DNA of 64,000 nt from NCBI GenBank assembly GCA_030562195.1, contig CM060199.1, positions 18,434,338-18,498,337 on the forward strand, given 5' to 3'. Below the pieces are notes generated by a model, which was not told the DNA's origin, did no database searches, and saw nothing but the letters and a program-made list of their open reading frames with translations. Both the position numbers and the translations under genes were made by a program. This DNA comes from Nipponacmea schrenckii. Its lineage: Eukaryota; Mollusca; Gastropoda; Lottiidae. Shown piece after piece: positions 36,829 through 47,616 of this stretch. Positions within the stretch are counted from its first letter, which is position 1. The number at the start of each line of letters is the position of its first letter.

Positions 36829-38035
36829 ATGTGGATTTTTGGATATGGATCATTGATATGGAAAGCTGATTTTCCGTATGAGAAGAAAATTGTAGGACAT
36901 ATCAGTGGTTTTGCTCGCAGATTCTGGCAAGGAAGTGAAGATCATCGCGGAGTTCCAGGAAGGGTACGTAACTCTAAAAAAGAAATACACGACATAATTT
37001 TTTGATTGGAAATATTCTTCCATTTTATGAATAGGCTTGTTATTTAGTACCTCAGCATGCCATGGGTGCATAGATAATAAATAGGCCTACACTCGATCTA
37101 ATTCTTACATTTGAAAGTAAATACGTATAATAGCACGTGAAATGACCAGATTATTGTGACTGAAAATGTCCTACTTTTGATTATCAGTGCCAGGCAACTC
37201 GTCTACACGTCAACTCGCCTTCACATTATTTGACTGTTGAACTTGTCTACAAAAATAATATGACCAGAAAGTGTATTTGTATTGAAGAATACAAATTTGA
37301 TAATTTGATTCAATTAGATAATTTGATTCAATTAGATAATGAATCTGGAAATTTTAAAATTTGGTTTATTAACAATGTATAATATGTTTCAGCCTGGAAG
37401 AGTAGTTACCTTAATCCCAGATGAAAATGTGAGTCTGATTACTTTATTTGAATTCTGAATAGACCTCCTTTATCAAAGAGTAAATTAAAAGTTTAAGTAG
37501 CTTAAGTTTAAATGGTTAATTCAGGTAATTAAAAAAAAAATTGTTAGAAGAACAGTTGATAGTAAAGCTGTCTGAAACCACTACAACACTATGACTATAT
37601 CTTTAACTCTTTAGGCTATATATGCTCTACCTATTACCTATTTTTTTCCAGGAAAAAGTTTGGGGTGTGGCTTATTATGTTAATGAAGCTGACAGAGATC
37701 AAGTCAAAGCCCATTTAGATTATAGAGAAAAGGATGGGTATGAAAAATACAATGTTCAGTTTATTCCATCTTTGGATAATATGGAACCATTTGAAATCAC
37801 CTTGTATATTGGAAAAGAAGACAACCCCTTCTTTCTAGGACCAGCACCACTCAAAGAGATAGCACACCAAATATTTACCTCAGTTGGTCCGAGTGGCAAG
37901 AATCTAGAATATTTGTTGAATTTGGCCAAATCTTTGAGAGAGTTGGTACCTAATGTAGAAGACAATCACTTATATACTTTGGAAAAAGAAGTCATCAATT
38001 TATGTCAGAATTCTAATAAGCAATATAATATATGA
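36829..38035 (+). CDS. CHAC2: CHAC2, glutathione-specific gamma-glutamylcyclotransferase 2
   Basis: Cytosolic enzyme that cleaves glutathione to 5-oxoproline and Cys-Gly. Three exons, all phase 0: 36829-36963, 37393-37428 and 37652-38035; 184 residues, the same length as human CHAC2. The start [12 protein letters not shown] carries the GYGSL gamma-glutamyl-binding loop (residues 5-9), followed by RRFWQGS.DHRGVPG and PGRVVTL. The presumed catalytic glutamate is E83 in DYREKDGY, the same position as in human CHAC2. The C-terminal half has YIG..DNP..LGPAPL, IA.QIF...GPSG.N.EYL and [10 protein letters not shown], all conserved in the family. It lacks the longer N terminus of CHAC1. The middle exon is only 12 codons but has clean AG and GT borders. 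Function confident. Confidence 0.95.
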
Positions 38036-38193
38036 ATCCAATTGTATCACTAGTGTATGCTTCTATATTTAGCATGTGGTACCTCACCATGATCCATTCA
38101 TGAGCTAAACTCATTTTCATTCAAGACTTTATTAAGTTCTAAAGAAAGAAATCTGGTGGCAAAATCAAAATCAAAATCAATTGACAAGATTAA

Positions 38194-38199
38194 AATAAA
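38194..38199 (+). terminator. Likely CHAC2 polyadenylation signal
   Basis: AATAAA about 160 bp after the stop codon, the first in that region. Confidence 0.5.
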
Positions 38200-38280
38200 C
38201 TTATTATGTATAAAAAACACAAGGGAGTAAATTATGGTATAATTATTGTAATATATGCAATGTAATTTGTGTTGTTTGTG

Positions 38281-38575
38281 GGGTTCTATAGTATAGCGGT
38301 AAGAGTGTTGGTTCTTTACGTCATGAAGTCATCTGCTTGGTGAAAATGTCAGACGTGAGCTCTAATCTTGATCGGCGTGGGAAAGTCTGAAGACCTTGAA
38401 TAAGTCATCTTCACTCACAATTCCAATCCACCCAGCTGTAAATGGGTACGGATAATCCGGGGAAGGATCAATGCTAAGAGGTTTGGCCAAGGATCAGCTA
38501 GTAGAAAGGATCCCTGTCACGACAGACTTGTGAACCTAAGTTGTTATCCATGCAAATATATTTGTTTCTTTCTTT
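38281..38575 (+). mobile_element. tRNA-derived SINE, best preserved copy
   Basis: TATAGCGGTAAGAGTGTTGG resembles a tRNA A-box region, and GACGTGAGCTCTAATC lies where a B-box is expected. It is followed by a body with CCAGCTGTAAATGGG, CTAAGAGGTTTGGCCAAGGA, CAGCTAGTAGAAAGGATC and GAACCTAAGTTGTTATCC. The same body occurs at 8380-8625, 8640-8850 and about 61040-61300. Confidence 0.65.
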
Positions 38576-38903
38576 TGTTTTTCTTTTTAAAAGTTATCTA
38601 CTTTGTTATTAAACAAGTGTATAATACCATAATTTATTCTCTTGTGTTCTTTAATAATATGCTTTTTGCTGCCAAGTGTCATTCAAATCTTATTATATGT
38701 AAAATGGCATTATTAGATTTCAGATAGTACTGTTCTACATTTATTGTTATATCAAATTTTATATAGAATATTGTTCTAAATATTCTAAAATTTACATATT
38801 TATCAGCATTTTATCTATAGCCAATATGAAGAATTCTGTCAGGTGATATTTTTTTGAATATCATTTTAATTTCCTTTTATAAATATGGTATTTGTTTTAA
38901 TTG

Positions 38904-40922
38904 TGGGACTTTGCTACCGCAAAGTCCCAGTTTGTTTTCGAAATGTCTATTTTTTTTTTTTTTTTCGAAATTTACACACCTCACTGTGCTTAGGCTGCAA
39001 TAGTTGCAAATTTGTCTCAACTTCTCCAGACCTTCTGTAGTGGCGACGTTTCTAATGAATATAAATTGGAACTTTTTTGCACAACCGGAAGTGCTGCGTT
39101 GCAACTTGTCTAAAAAGTAGCAAATTGGCTCTAGCTGTCGCAATTTTTGATCGATTTTCTTCGGGTTTTCATTTTTGCAATATTCAAGTAACTTCTGATC
39201 AGATAGCAGTTTAAATATTTCAATTTTCAAAAATTCGTTTCACACATTTTTTTGCCGTATTTTGCAATTTTTTGCAACTTTGTTGTTTTTAGTGTGATTC
39301 ATCTAACAAAAATTGAGCATAAGAAGGCCATGAAATGATTTTCAAAAAGTAGGTCAAAATTTTTGCGTCACTTCCGGTTTTTGCGAAAAATGGAGTTTTA
39401 CGTCCGGTTGAATAACTTCCGGTTTTATTAATGTATGAGATTCAAACTTGTTTCATCGGGTAGCCATTAGCCATACAAAAAAAACGAAGAAAATAAAATC
39501 AAGGCCGCATGCGCAACTTTCGCCGCCATTTTGATTTTTCTGAAATTGAGCGAATTTAATTCAGACATTATGGCTGGTCCGATTGAGATGATTTTGGTGT
39601 CGAATGAAAGAACATAAAAATTGCAACAAAACATTGGAAGTCGATTTTTGAATTTCGCTTTTGCAGTTTTGCAACATCCGGTTGAATTTTTTCGAAGTTT
39701 GGGAGCTTATTTCTCGTGACCTTTGGTGACCGTGACCTTTAGTAGGTCAAAGGTCATTGACCTTGGCTATCAGTTGATACTTTGACCTCCGACGTCTACT
39801 TCCGGTTTTATAACTCCCCGAAAACAGCAAAATTTGCAACTTTGGACTGCTCTAGAGTGTGACCTAAATAATTTCCAGAGTGTTGATTTTTTCAGATTCT
39901 TAAGGCGCTTTTTGTCCTCTTTCTAACGATGCATTACAAAAGTTTATAAAATGGATATTGAATTTTTTGATTTTTGAAAATTTAAGTACATTTTGCCGTG
40001 TTGACGTTTTTTGGAAATGTATGTGTGTATATCTCGTGATCTATTAGATGTACAACCTTCAAATTTGTAACGTGAATATACATTTTGAATGTGATTTGAT
40101 TTACATAAAAAAAAATGAGATGGGCGTGGCACATCCGGGTAAAATTCCGATTTACCATTTATATGGGTCAGCGAATTACGGCTGCAGTAAATAACGTTTT
40201 TCAAAAAAGTACCTTGCACGAAGATACTTCATTACTTTGGCCAGTTGATCCCTAAAAATCGGATGTTGTGACATGTTGGTTGCAATTTGCAACATTAGCA
40301 AAAAGTATCAGTTAGTTTTCGAGTTTGAGGGCTTATTTCTCGTGACCTTGAACTTTGGTGACCTTGACTTTTACAAGGTCATAGGTCACTGACTTTGACA
40401 AATTGACATTTGACCTCCGACGTCTACTTCCGGTTTTATATCTGCCCGAAAACAGCAAAATTCACAACTTTGGACTGCCTTAGAGCGTGACCTAATCAAT
40501 TTAGAGGGTTATTCTTTCAGATTCTTAAGGCGCTTTTTGTCCACTTTCCAGTGATGTATAACAAAAGTTTTTAAAATAAAAATTAAATTTTTGCACTTTT
40601 AAAATTAAAGTACATTTTGTTTTTTTGAAATGTATTTGCGTATATCTCGTGATCTATTAGCTTCACAAGCTTCAAATTTGTACCGTGAATATACATTTGA
40701 AATGTGATTAGATTTACGGCAAAATAAATGAGATGGGCGTGGCACATCCGGGTAAACTTCCAATTTTTCATTTATATCGGTCAGCGATCTACGTCTGTAG
40801 GAAATAATGTTTTTCAAAAAAGTACTTTGCACACAGATACCTCGTTGCTTTGGCCAGTTTCTCCCAGAAAATCAGATGTTTCGGCTTGTTTGTTGCAATT
40901 TTGCAACGTTAGCAAAGTCCCA
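38904..40922 (+). mobile_element. 2-kb repeat bounded by a 13-bp inverted match, with internal tandem duplication
   Basis: The left end TGGGACTTTGCTA (38904-38916) is exactly inverted at the right end, TAGCAAAGTCCCA (40910-40922). Inside are two tandem copies of about 620 bp (about 39705-40310 and 40336-40922), sharing ATTTCTCGTGACCT, CCGACGTCTACTTCCGGTTT, TTCTTAAGGCGCTTTTTGTC and GAGATGGGCGTGGCACATCC. An inverted relative lies at 24200-25080. Each copy holds an AGGTCA direct repeat. No open reading frame of note, so it is non-autonomous. Confidence 0.75.
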
Positions 40923-41159
40923 CTCTGTGCCACGTGTGGCTCTAGTATTTAATTTTAGTAAGATCAGTAACATTTTATAGAATATTCAGGTATTTACATA
41001 TTTATCAGCATTTTATATAAGCCAAAATTTAGAATTTGTTAACCAAAGATTTTATCTTTGAAACTTGTAAATTTGTTAATTGAATATATGTCAGCAGTAA
41101 ACATAATGAAATTGAAGATTTACTGATTTACATATTTTTGTTATATTTTGTTATTTTTC

Positions 41160-42150
41160 AGCTAGATCTCAATTATTTGTTAATTCTGGAGTAATTTGTA
41201 GCCTTCTACAATTACTTTTGTAATTTACTAGTCATAGTCCCAATAGCATTATTTTTTAATTTTCCAGTAATTTTTGGCATTCTATATTATTTTCCATTAG
41301 CTGTAGAGTGCAACTAGTGCTCATTCTACAGGCAACAGTTCTCTATGGATTCTTTTGATTTTTATTTTGTATGTTATTGTCATTATGTAGATAATCCCTA
41401 TTGATTTTCATAATGATCTGATAAGTTTTCACCGGAATATTGTCCGACTTTTCATAGTGTACTCTACAGACAACAATTATTTACGGATTCTTTTGATTTA
41501 TTTTGTCTGCTTACAAAATTTTTCTATATAGAATTGACATGAACCAAATGTCAATGGACAATAAACAATGATTTGTACTTGAAATCAAAGCTGCTGGTAG
41601 TCATAGGCTATCTTATAGTAATTTGTGATTCTAAATTATTCTCCACTGAATTTTCTGTTTGTTATTTACTTGTCATAGCAAGAGCAATTATTTGTTGATT
41701 TTTTAGTAATTTGTGTTATTCTAAATTATTCTCCACTGAATTTTCTGTTTTACTTGTCATAGTAAGATCTCAATTAATTGTTAATTTTCTAGTAATTTGT
41801 GGTATTCTAAATTATTTTCCACTGAATTTTCTGTTTTACTTGTCAAAGTAAGATTTCAATTATTTGTTGATTTTCTAGTAATTTGTGGTATTCTAAATTA
41901 TTCTCCACTGAATTTACTGTTTGTTATTTAATTGTCATAGCAAGAGCAATTATTTGTTGGTTTTCTAGTAATTTGTGATATTCTGAATTATTGTCCACTG
42001 AATTTTCTGTTTATTATTTACTTGTCAAGAAGAGCAATGATTTGTTAATTTTCTAGTAATTTGTGGTATTCTAAATTATTTTCCAATGAATTTTCAGTTT
42101 TACTTGTCATAGTGAGCTATGAGGATATCAATTATTTGTTAATTTTTTAG
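41160..42150. repeat. Degenerate tandem repeat, period about 85-92 bp
   Basis: TCTAGTAATTTGTGGTATTC, ATTATTCTCCACTGAATTTT and ACTTGTCATAG.AAGA recur. The CCACTGAATTTTCTGTTT core starts near 41642, 41734, 41820, 41906, 41995 and 42080. More diverged units extend left to about 41160. It lies between CHAC2 and the 3' end of the minus-strand esterase. Confidence 0.75.
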
Positions 42151-42455
42151 TAATTTGTGGCATTTTTGTTTATGTTGGGTAACTATATTTGTTGCATTAT
42201 CTCCCTTTTGTTTTTTGGAATTCAGTTGTGCTAAATAATTATGTGTGTATTATTATACTGTACATGTATATGTATTAAAAATTATCTTAATATCTGCATC
42301 TGAGTGGGCTATACTCATGTACACTGATTTTTGCACATCCCCTAAGGGGTACCCCGGGAAAGACATATTAGCAATTACTATTCTACTATATAGATTAATT
42401 TATAAAAACAAAAGCATTACAAAAAGCAAAACCAATGATAATGCTGACTATAACA

Positions 42456-45400
42456 TCATGAATTGAACAATTTGATAAATGGAATAACATGTTTATTGGC
42501 TTCTGAAAATAATTCTCTAAAATGACCTGAAATGAAAAAAAACCTTTATCAACATTTTCGAATCTTGATATATCTGCCATTTGATATCTGCAAATCTGCT
42601 ATTTTCCCAATAAGATATATGTGCCATTTTCCCACCCAGATTATCTGCTATTTTCCCCCCTAGATATTATATATACTATTTTCCCGTCTAGATATCTGCT
42701 ATTTTCCCCCCTAGATATCATATCTGCTATTTTCTTCCCTGTACTGTACAATTTATAACCTTCACATGAACATACCTTGTCTGTTAGATTCACAAAAAGA
42801 GAATGTAAATAACCACATGCGTCAAACAACTTACCTGGTAAGTGATAGTACCCATGCGGTGCACCTCTTATTAGAACTGTTGTGGCTGATACACCAGCAT
42901 CATTCAACTTGTTTCTATAAGCTAAAGGATTATAATTAAATGAAATTAATGGAAATTAATCCCCTTATTTTCTGACGAACATGGCTAATGCCATGTAGTG
43001 TATATTTAACTTAATCTTTTTGTTAATTCAACTGTGTTTAACGCACATAGCCTGTAGCACACGGGGCCACGTCTTTTTCTCCGAAAGACCTACATCACTG
43101 TCAAGGAGAAACCGGGTGGTAAAATCGGACAGTTCGTCTTGATCTTGCCGGGATTGATAACAGAGGCAATTGAATTTTAAAAGTATAATAAATGGACGAA
43201 ATGGTCATGTTATTATCATCTAGTTTTAATACATGGTATATATGTTACACTTAAAGGTAATGTTTGCATCTTTCCGATTTCCAGATGTTTTCTGATTTAA
43301 AACAATTCCTAAAAACATACCATAACTACAGTCTCTGAGGGGATCTAATTGTGCTATGATAATCAACGCTTTAGGTAGAGTACGCTGTTTCAGTTGTACA
43401 CCTGGATTATAGGCCGGGTTTCTCCTATCTTCTTTTCTTTCAAATGCTCTTTCTGTAAACCTGAAAAAAAATAGTTCGTGTAGGAAATGGGATTCGGACG
43501 TTTCTGGGGACTATAGTAAATAGTAAATTACTCAATACCCAAGGCCAAATGGCATTTTTGCATTAATAGAAATCCGTCTCATCCACGCGAATGTCTCCAA
43601 CGCGGTCTGGAAAGGAACTGAAAATTTCAACCAGTCAGTTTACAAACCCTTCATTAGTTATGGTCGTAACAACGAGAGCGAATCGATTGGTGATTGCAAA
43701 TACTTGCTATTGTGCATGAAATGATGTTTCTAACCACTAACCAGTCTATTGCGGTTTGGTTTAGACCTGGAGTTGAAGCAAACTCTTTAAAAGATGGCAG
43801 AGAACAGGTCAAATCTGTCATTGGGTATATTAGTATCTGAAATTATCAATTAGTCATATCTGCAATTGGATATACCAATAACTGAAATTATCAATTGCTA
43901 ATATCTGCAATTTGATATACCAATAACTGAAATTATCAAGTCATAACTGTCAGTGGGTATACCATATCAGTATCTGAAATTTTCAAGTCAGATCTACCAA
44001 TGAGTATACCTTATCAGTATCTGAAATTTTTAAGTCAGATCTATCATTGGGTATACCTTATCGGTATCTGATATTTTCAAGTCATGGTGTAAACCAATAT
44101 CTGAAATCATTAAGTCTGATGTGCTATTTAAAATCGTTCAGTTAGATCCTTCATTGGATAACTCAGTATTGGATGTGGTATTCAGACAGTACCTAAAAAG
44201 TCGTGTTGGTTTGGAGTTGCCCAATCCAAAAAGAGTTCTAATTTACGAAGAAGTAAATGAAAGACTCCTAACCTGATAGTCAATACCTTGAAGATCGTAA
44301 CAGACGTTAGCTGCTATTTGACCACCACCACTATCACCCATAACACCTATTTTACTGATACAAAGAGCACCTGGAAGATGGAAATATTTTAAGGGAACTT
44401 CTCGAACAGCACCGAGATGCAGATGATGTTCTTCACAACTCAACAGATAGTCCGTGGCTGCAAGAAGTCACCTCGTTGAGACCACATCTAAATTATCTTA
44501 AAGAAATATTACATTTCATGAAAATATGCAATTTGGAAATTTATATTTGGTAGTCATCATCTCCAACCACAGCTCTTAGGGTATATGAGCCTAAATCTTG
44601 AATGACCAGCCTTCTTTAAGACAAAAATTATAATTCACTTTATACCTAGAAGGCCTTTATTGAGCTTGATCCATCTCAGGACAGTGTTAGCATCTTGGAA
44701 ACAAGCTGGTGCTTTATGTTCAGGTCCCATTCTGTATTCCACATTCACAACGATACATTCTCCATCTCTAGATAAAGGGATAATTTTAAAATAAAGTGTT
44801 TTGCACCATAATATGAGTATGTTGCATCTTCAGAATCTATATACAAGTGCGTATTACACTCGGCGATATGCATTATGTACACAATAACGGAAATATACTG
44901 AACTATGCCACCTACCTTGCTAAAATTTGACATAATGTTTTGACAGTTTTCCTGCTACCAGTCACTAATCCACCTCCGTGAAAATAAACCAGTATTGAAG
45001 AGGAAGGAATAAAACCTTTCGGCGTGTAGACATCTATAGGAATTCCATCTGCAAAGATGCAAAAATTCAATCATAATAAGTTTCTTTAAAGGGCTTGTCT
45101 GAGAAATCGTTAATTGAAACAGTAAAGTTGAATATCTCTCAAAGTCGTTATGATAAATGGGTCTACGGATTTTTGTTTATTAAAATGGTCCTCCTCTTCG
45201 CAGAGAAAAAATATCATCCCAGGAGGTCAACATATTGTTAATTATAGGCTATACATAGAAAGATGGTTAGTGTGTGATCACAGAAAATCTTTGCGACCGT
45301 TTTTTTTCACGAAGTTAGGAATTAGGTATTCATACATTGAATTATTCATGTCATATTCATATAGCCCTCCATTCCAGGCAGTAATAACCGTTAAATGTAA

Positions 45401-47616
45401 ATTAAACCGCGTTATATTAATCAATGTATTTGTCTATAAAATTGACGATCTCTTGATGAAACTTACAGTTAGTTGGTCGATACGAGTAACAGGTGTGACT
45501 TTTATGTACATAGGTATAGAATATATCATTATTAGTCATACAGATCAATCTAGGTCATCAAAGTCAAATTCGAAAAACAATTTATGATAATAAGACATAG
45601 AAGATTCCCAGCTGGTCGTTTTGCTTATCCTGCTATTTATTGGATTATATGGTCTATTACGTAGAATCTTAAGGTATGTGAAATTGATCTACCCATCATT
45701 GATTACCATTGAGGATGGTTAACATAAAGCAATAAAATTAACAAACACTATCTTGTTTATATATCAAAATCATTTCTAATGTCATCAATTTGATCATATT
45801 GTCTGATAGACTGAATCTTTTAACAATTTTGATGGTCTGAATTATTCAACAGTCTGGTAAACTAAACCTGTTCTGAACTGATAGTCTATCTTCATCAACA
45901 ACATGAAAGTCTATTCTCATCAACAACCTGATAGTCTATACTAATCAACAACATGATAGTCTATAATAATCAACAACATGATACTCTGTCCTCATCAACA
46001 ACATGATAGTCTATCACTCATCAACAACCTGATAGTCTATCATCATCAACAACTTGAAGTCTATACTGAATCAACAACCTGATAGTCTATCACTAATCAA
46101 CAATCTGATAGTCTATCCTCATCAACAACCTGATAGTCTATGCTCATCAACAACTTGATAGTTTATTCTCATCAACAACTTGATAGTCTGTCTCCATCAA
46201 CAACATGATAGTCTGTCTCCATCAACAACATGATAGTCTGTCCTCATCAACAACCTGATAGTCTATCCTCATCAACAACCTGATAGATTATTCTCATCAA
46301 CAACATGATAGTTTGTTCTCATCAACAACCTGATAGTCTGAACTCATCAACAACCTGATAGTCTATTCTCACCAACAACCAGATAGTCTCAACTCATCAA
46401 CAACCTGATAGACTAAACTCATAAACAACCCAATAGTCTCAACTCGTCAACAACCCGATAGTCTCAACTCATCAACAACCTGATAGTCTCAACTCATCAA
46501 CAACCTGATAGTATCAACTCATCAACAACCTGATAGTCTGAACTCATCAACAACCTGATAGTCTGAACTCATTAACAACAAGATAGTTTATTTTCACCAA
46601 CAACCTGATAATCTATTCTCATCAACAACTTGATAGTCTATTTTCATCAACAACCTGATAGTCTGAACTCATCAACAACCTGGTAGTCTCAACTCATCAA
46701 CAACCTGATAGCCTCAACTCATCAACAACCTGATAGTCTCAACTCACCAAGAACTATCATTTTCTCAACTCATTATTATTCCAAATACATGTAATTACAT
46801 CAAACAAATACACACAAGAATAACAACAAATATGATTATTCAAATAAATATGAAAACCATTATAAGGCATATTATTTTCTAACAATCGATAATGAGGACT
46901 TACTTTCAATTATCAACGACGCATAACATAACCATATTTAGTTGCATTATCATTAATCACCTTCACATGTGTGTTGCATTTCGTAAGCTTGCAACATGGA
47001 TAATACAGTAAGAAGGTAAGAGTATTTGTATGTAATGCTATTGCTGCTTGAGCATTCAAACTGACTTTGGTTAAAATACTGAATGTATACCTCAATCCTT
47101 TACTGGTATATAGTGTCTATTTTGCATAAGAGCCAGTTTTTTTCTGACAGGAGAAACGTGCATAGCTAAAAATTTACCGAAATGGATTTTAAGGTGTTCT
47201 AAACTGTTTTATGCGGTTCGAGGACGCTTAGAGTAAAGGTTTGCATCATTCCATTTTGTAATCGGATGGAAGTCTTGCAAAAATATTATGCGATGAGTGT
47301 CACTGATAATAACAAGTTTAAAAAACCGCTTTACAACCACTTTAACCTATATATCTATACGAGTTCAGGTCAATTTCTATTGTCGCTTACCTTTACTGTA
47401 GGGTGAAGGGCAAACGTACTGCTTTTCAGTTCCATCAAAATCAATCTTTCCTGCAAATCTCTCTGATCTCTCTTCAGAAATTTGTCGTGCTTCTTCAACC
47501 GTTAATTCTACTAGAGGTTTATATCCTTCATCAATTAAGATCCTGAAATAATCTAAAGTTTCTTGGTGAATTTTATATTTTTGGCCTGCCTCCCCCCAAC
47601 TTGTTATGTCACCCAT
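42456..47616 (-). CDS. Alpha/beta-hydrolase fold-3 esterase (GDXG, HSL/AADAC-like), paralogue A
   Basis: Predicted serine esterase of the hormone-sensitive-lipase/arylacetamide-deacetylase type; substrate unknown. Eight exons: 47391-47616, 44916-45048, 44646-44767, 44273-44370, 43742-43836, 43321-43460, 42835-42921, 42456-42526; 323 residues, phases all agree. The oxyanion motif HGGG is at 99-102 (LVYFHGGG), VNVEYR at 127-132, nucleophile S174 in MGDSGGGQIAA, acid D264 in LDPLRD and H294 in APHGYY, so the triad is complete. It starts MGDITSWGEAGQKY and has no signal peptide, so it is probably cytosolic. Its paralogue at 52051-63055 is head-to-head with it and shares exon lengths 133, 122, 98, 95, 140 and 87. 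Introns carry three tandem arrays, one made of copies of its own exon 5 acceptor. Confidence 0.88.
42596..42745. repeat. Short tandem repeat in esterase A intron 7
   Basis: GATATCTGCTATTTTCCC and variants recur about five times at roughly 32-bp intervals. On the gene's strand this is a G-rich, A-rich tract ending about 70 bp upstream of the last exon's acceptor. Confidence 0.65.
43035..43160. repeat. Dispersed repeat fragment in esterase A intron 6
   Basis: AACGCACATAGCCTGTAGCA then GACCTACATCACTGTCAAGG and AATCGGACAGTTCGTCTTGA. Same family as 4440-4630 and part of 31110-31200. Confidence 0.5.
43806..44110 (-). repeat. 45-47-bp array of decoy 3' splice acceptors derived from esterase A exon 5
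   Basis: On the gene's strand, ATTTCAG followed by ATACT..TATACCCA recurs. The true acceptor is at 43837-43838; copies lie near 43882, 43927, 43974, 44021, 44068 and 44101. Each unit contains about 16 nt of intron end and about 30 nt corresponding to the first codons of exon 5 (ILIYPMTDL). Only the lowest-coordinate unit continues into the open exon. Confidence 0.85.
45835..46755. repeat. 22-23-bp minisatellite in esterase A intron 1
   Basis: About 40 units of CTCATCAACAACCTGATAGT followed by CT or CTA. Variation is by substitution and 1-3-bp indels; the most regular units lie between 46440 and 46740. There are no unique spacers, so it is not a CRISPR-like array. Confidence 0.9.

Noticed and set aside
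45835..46755. CRISPR-like appearance of the regular array
   Set aside because: No unique spacers between repeats, eukaryotic intron context, and gradual unit divergence mark a minisatellite.
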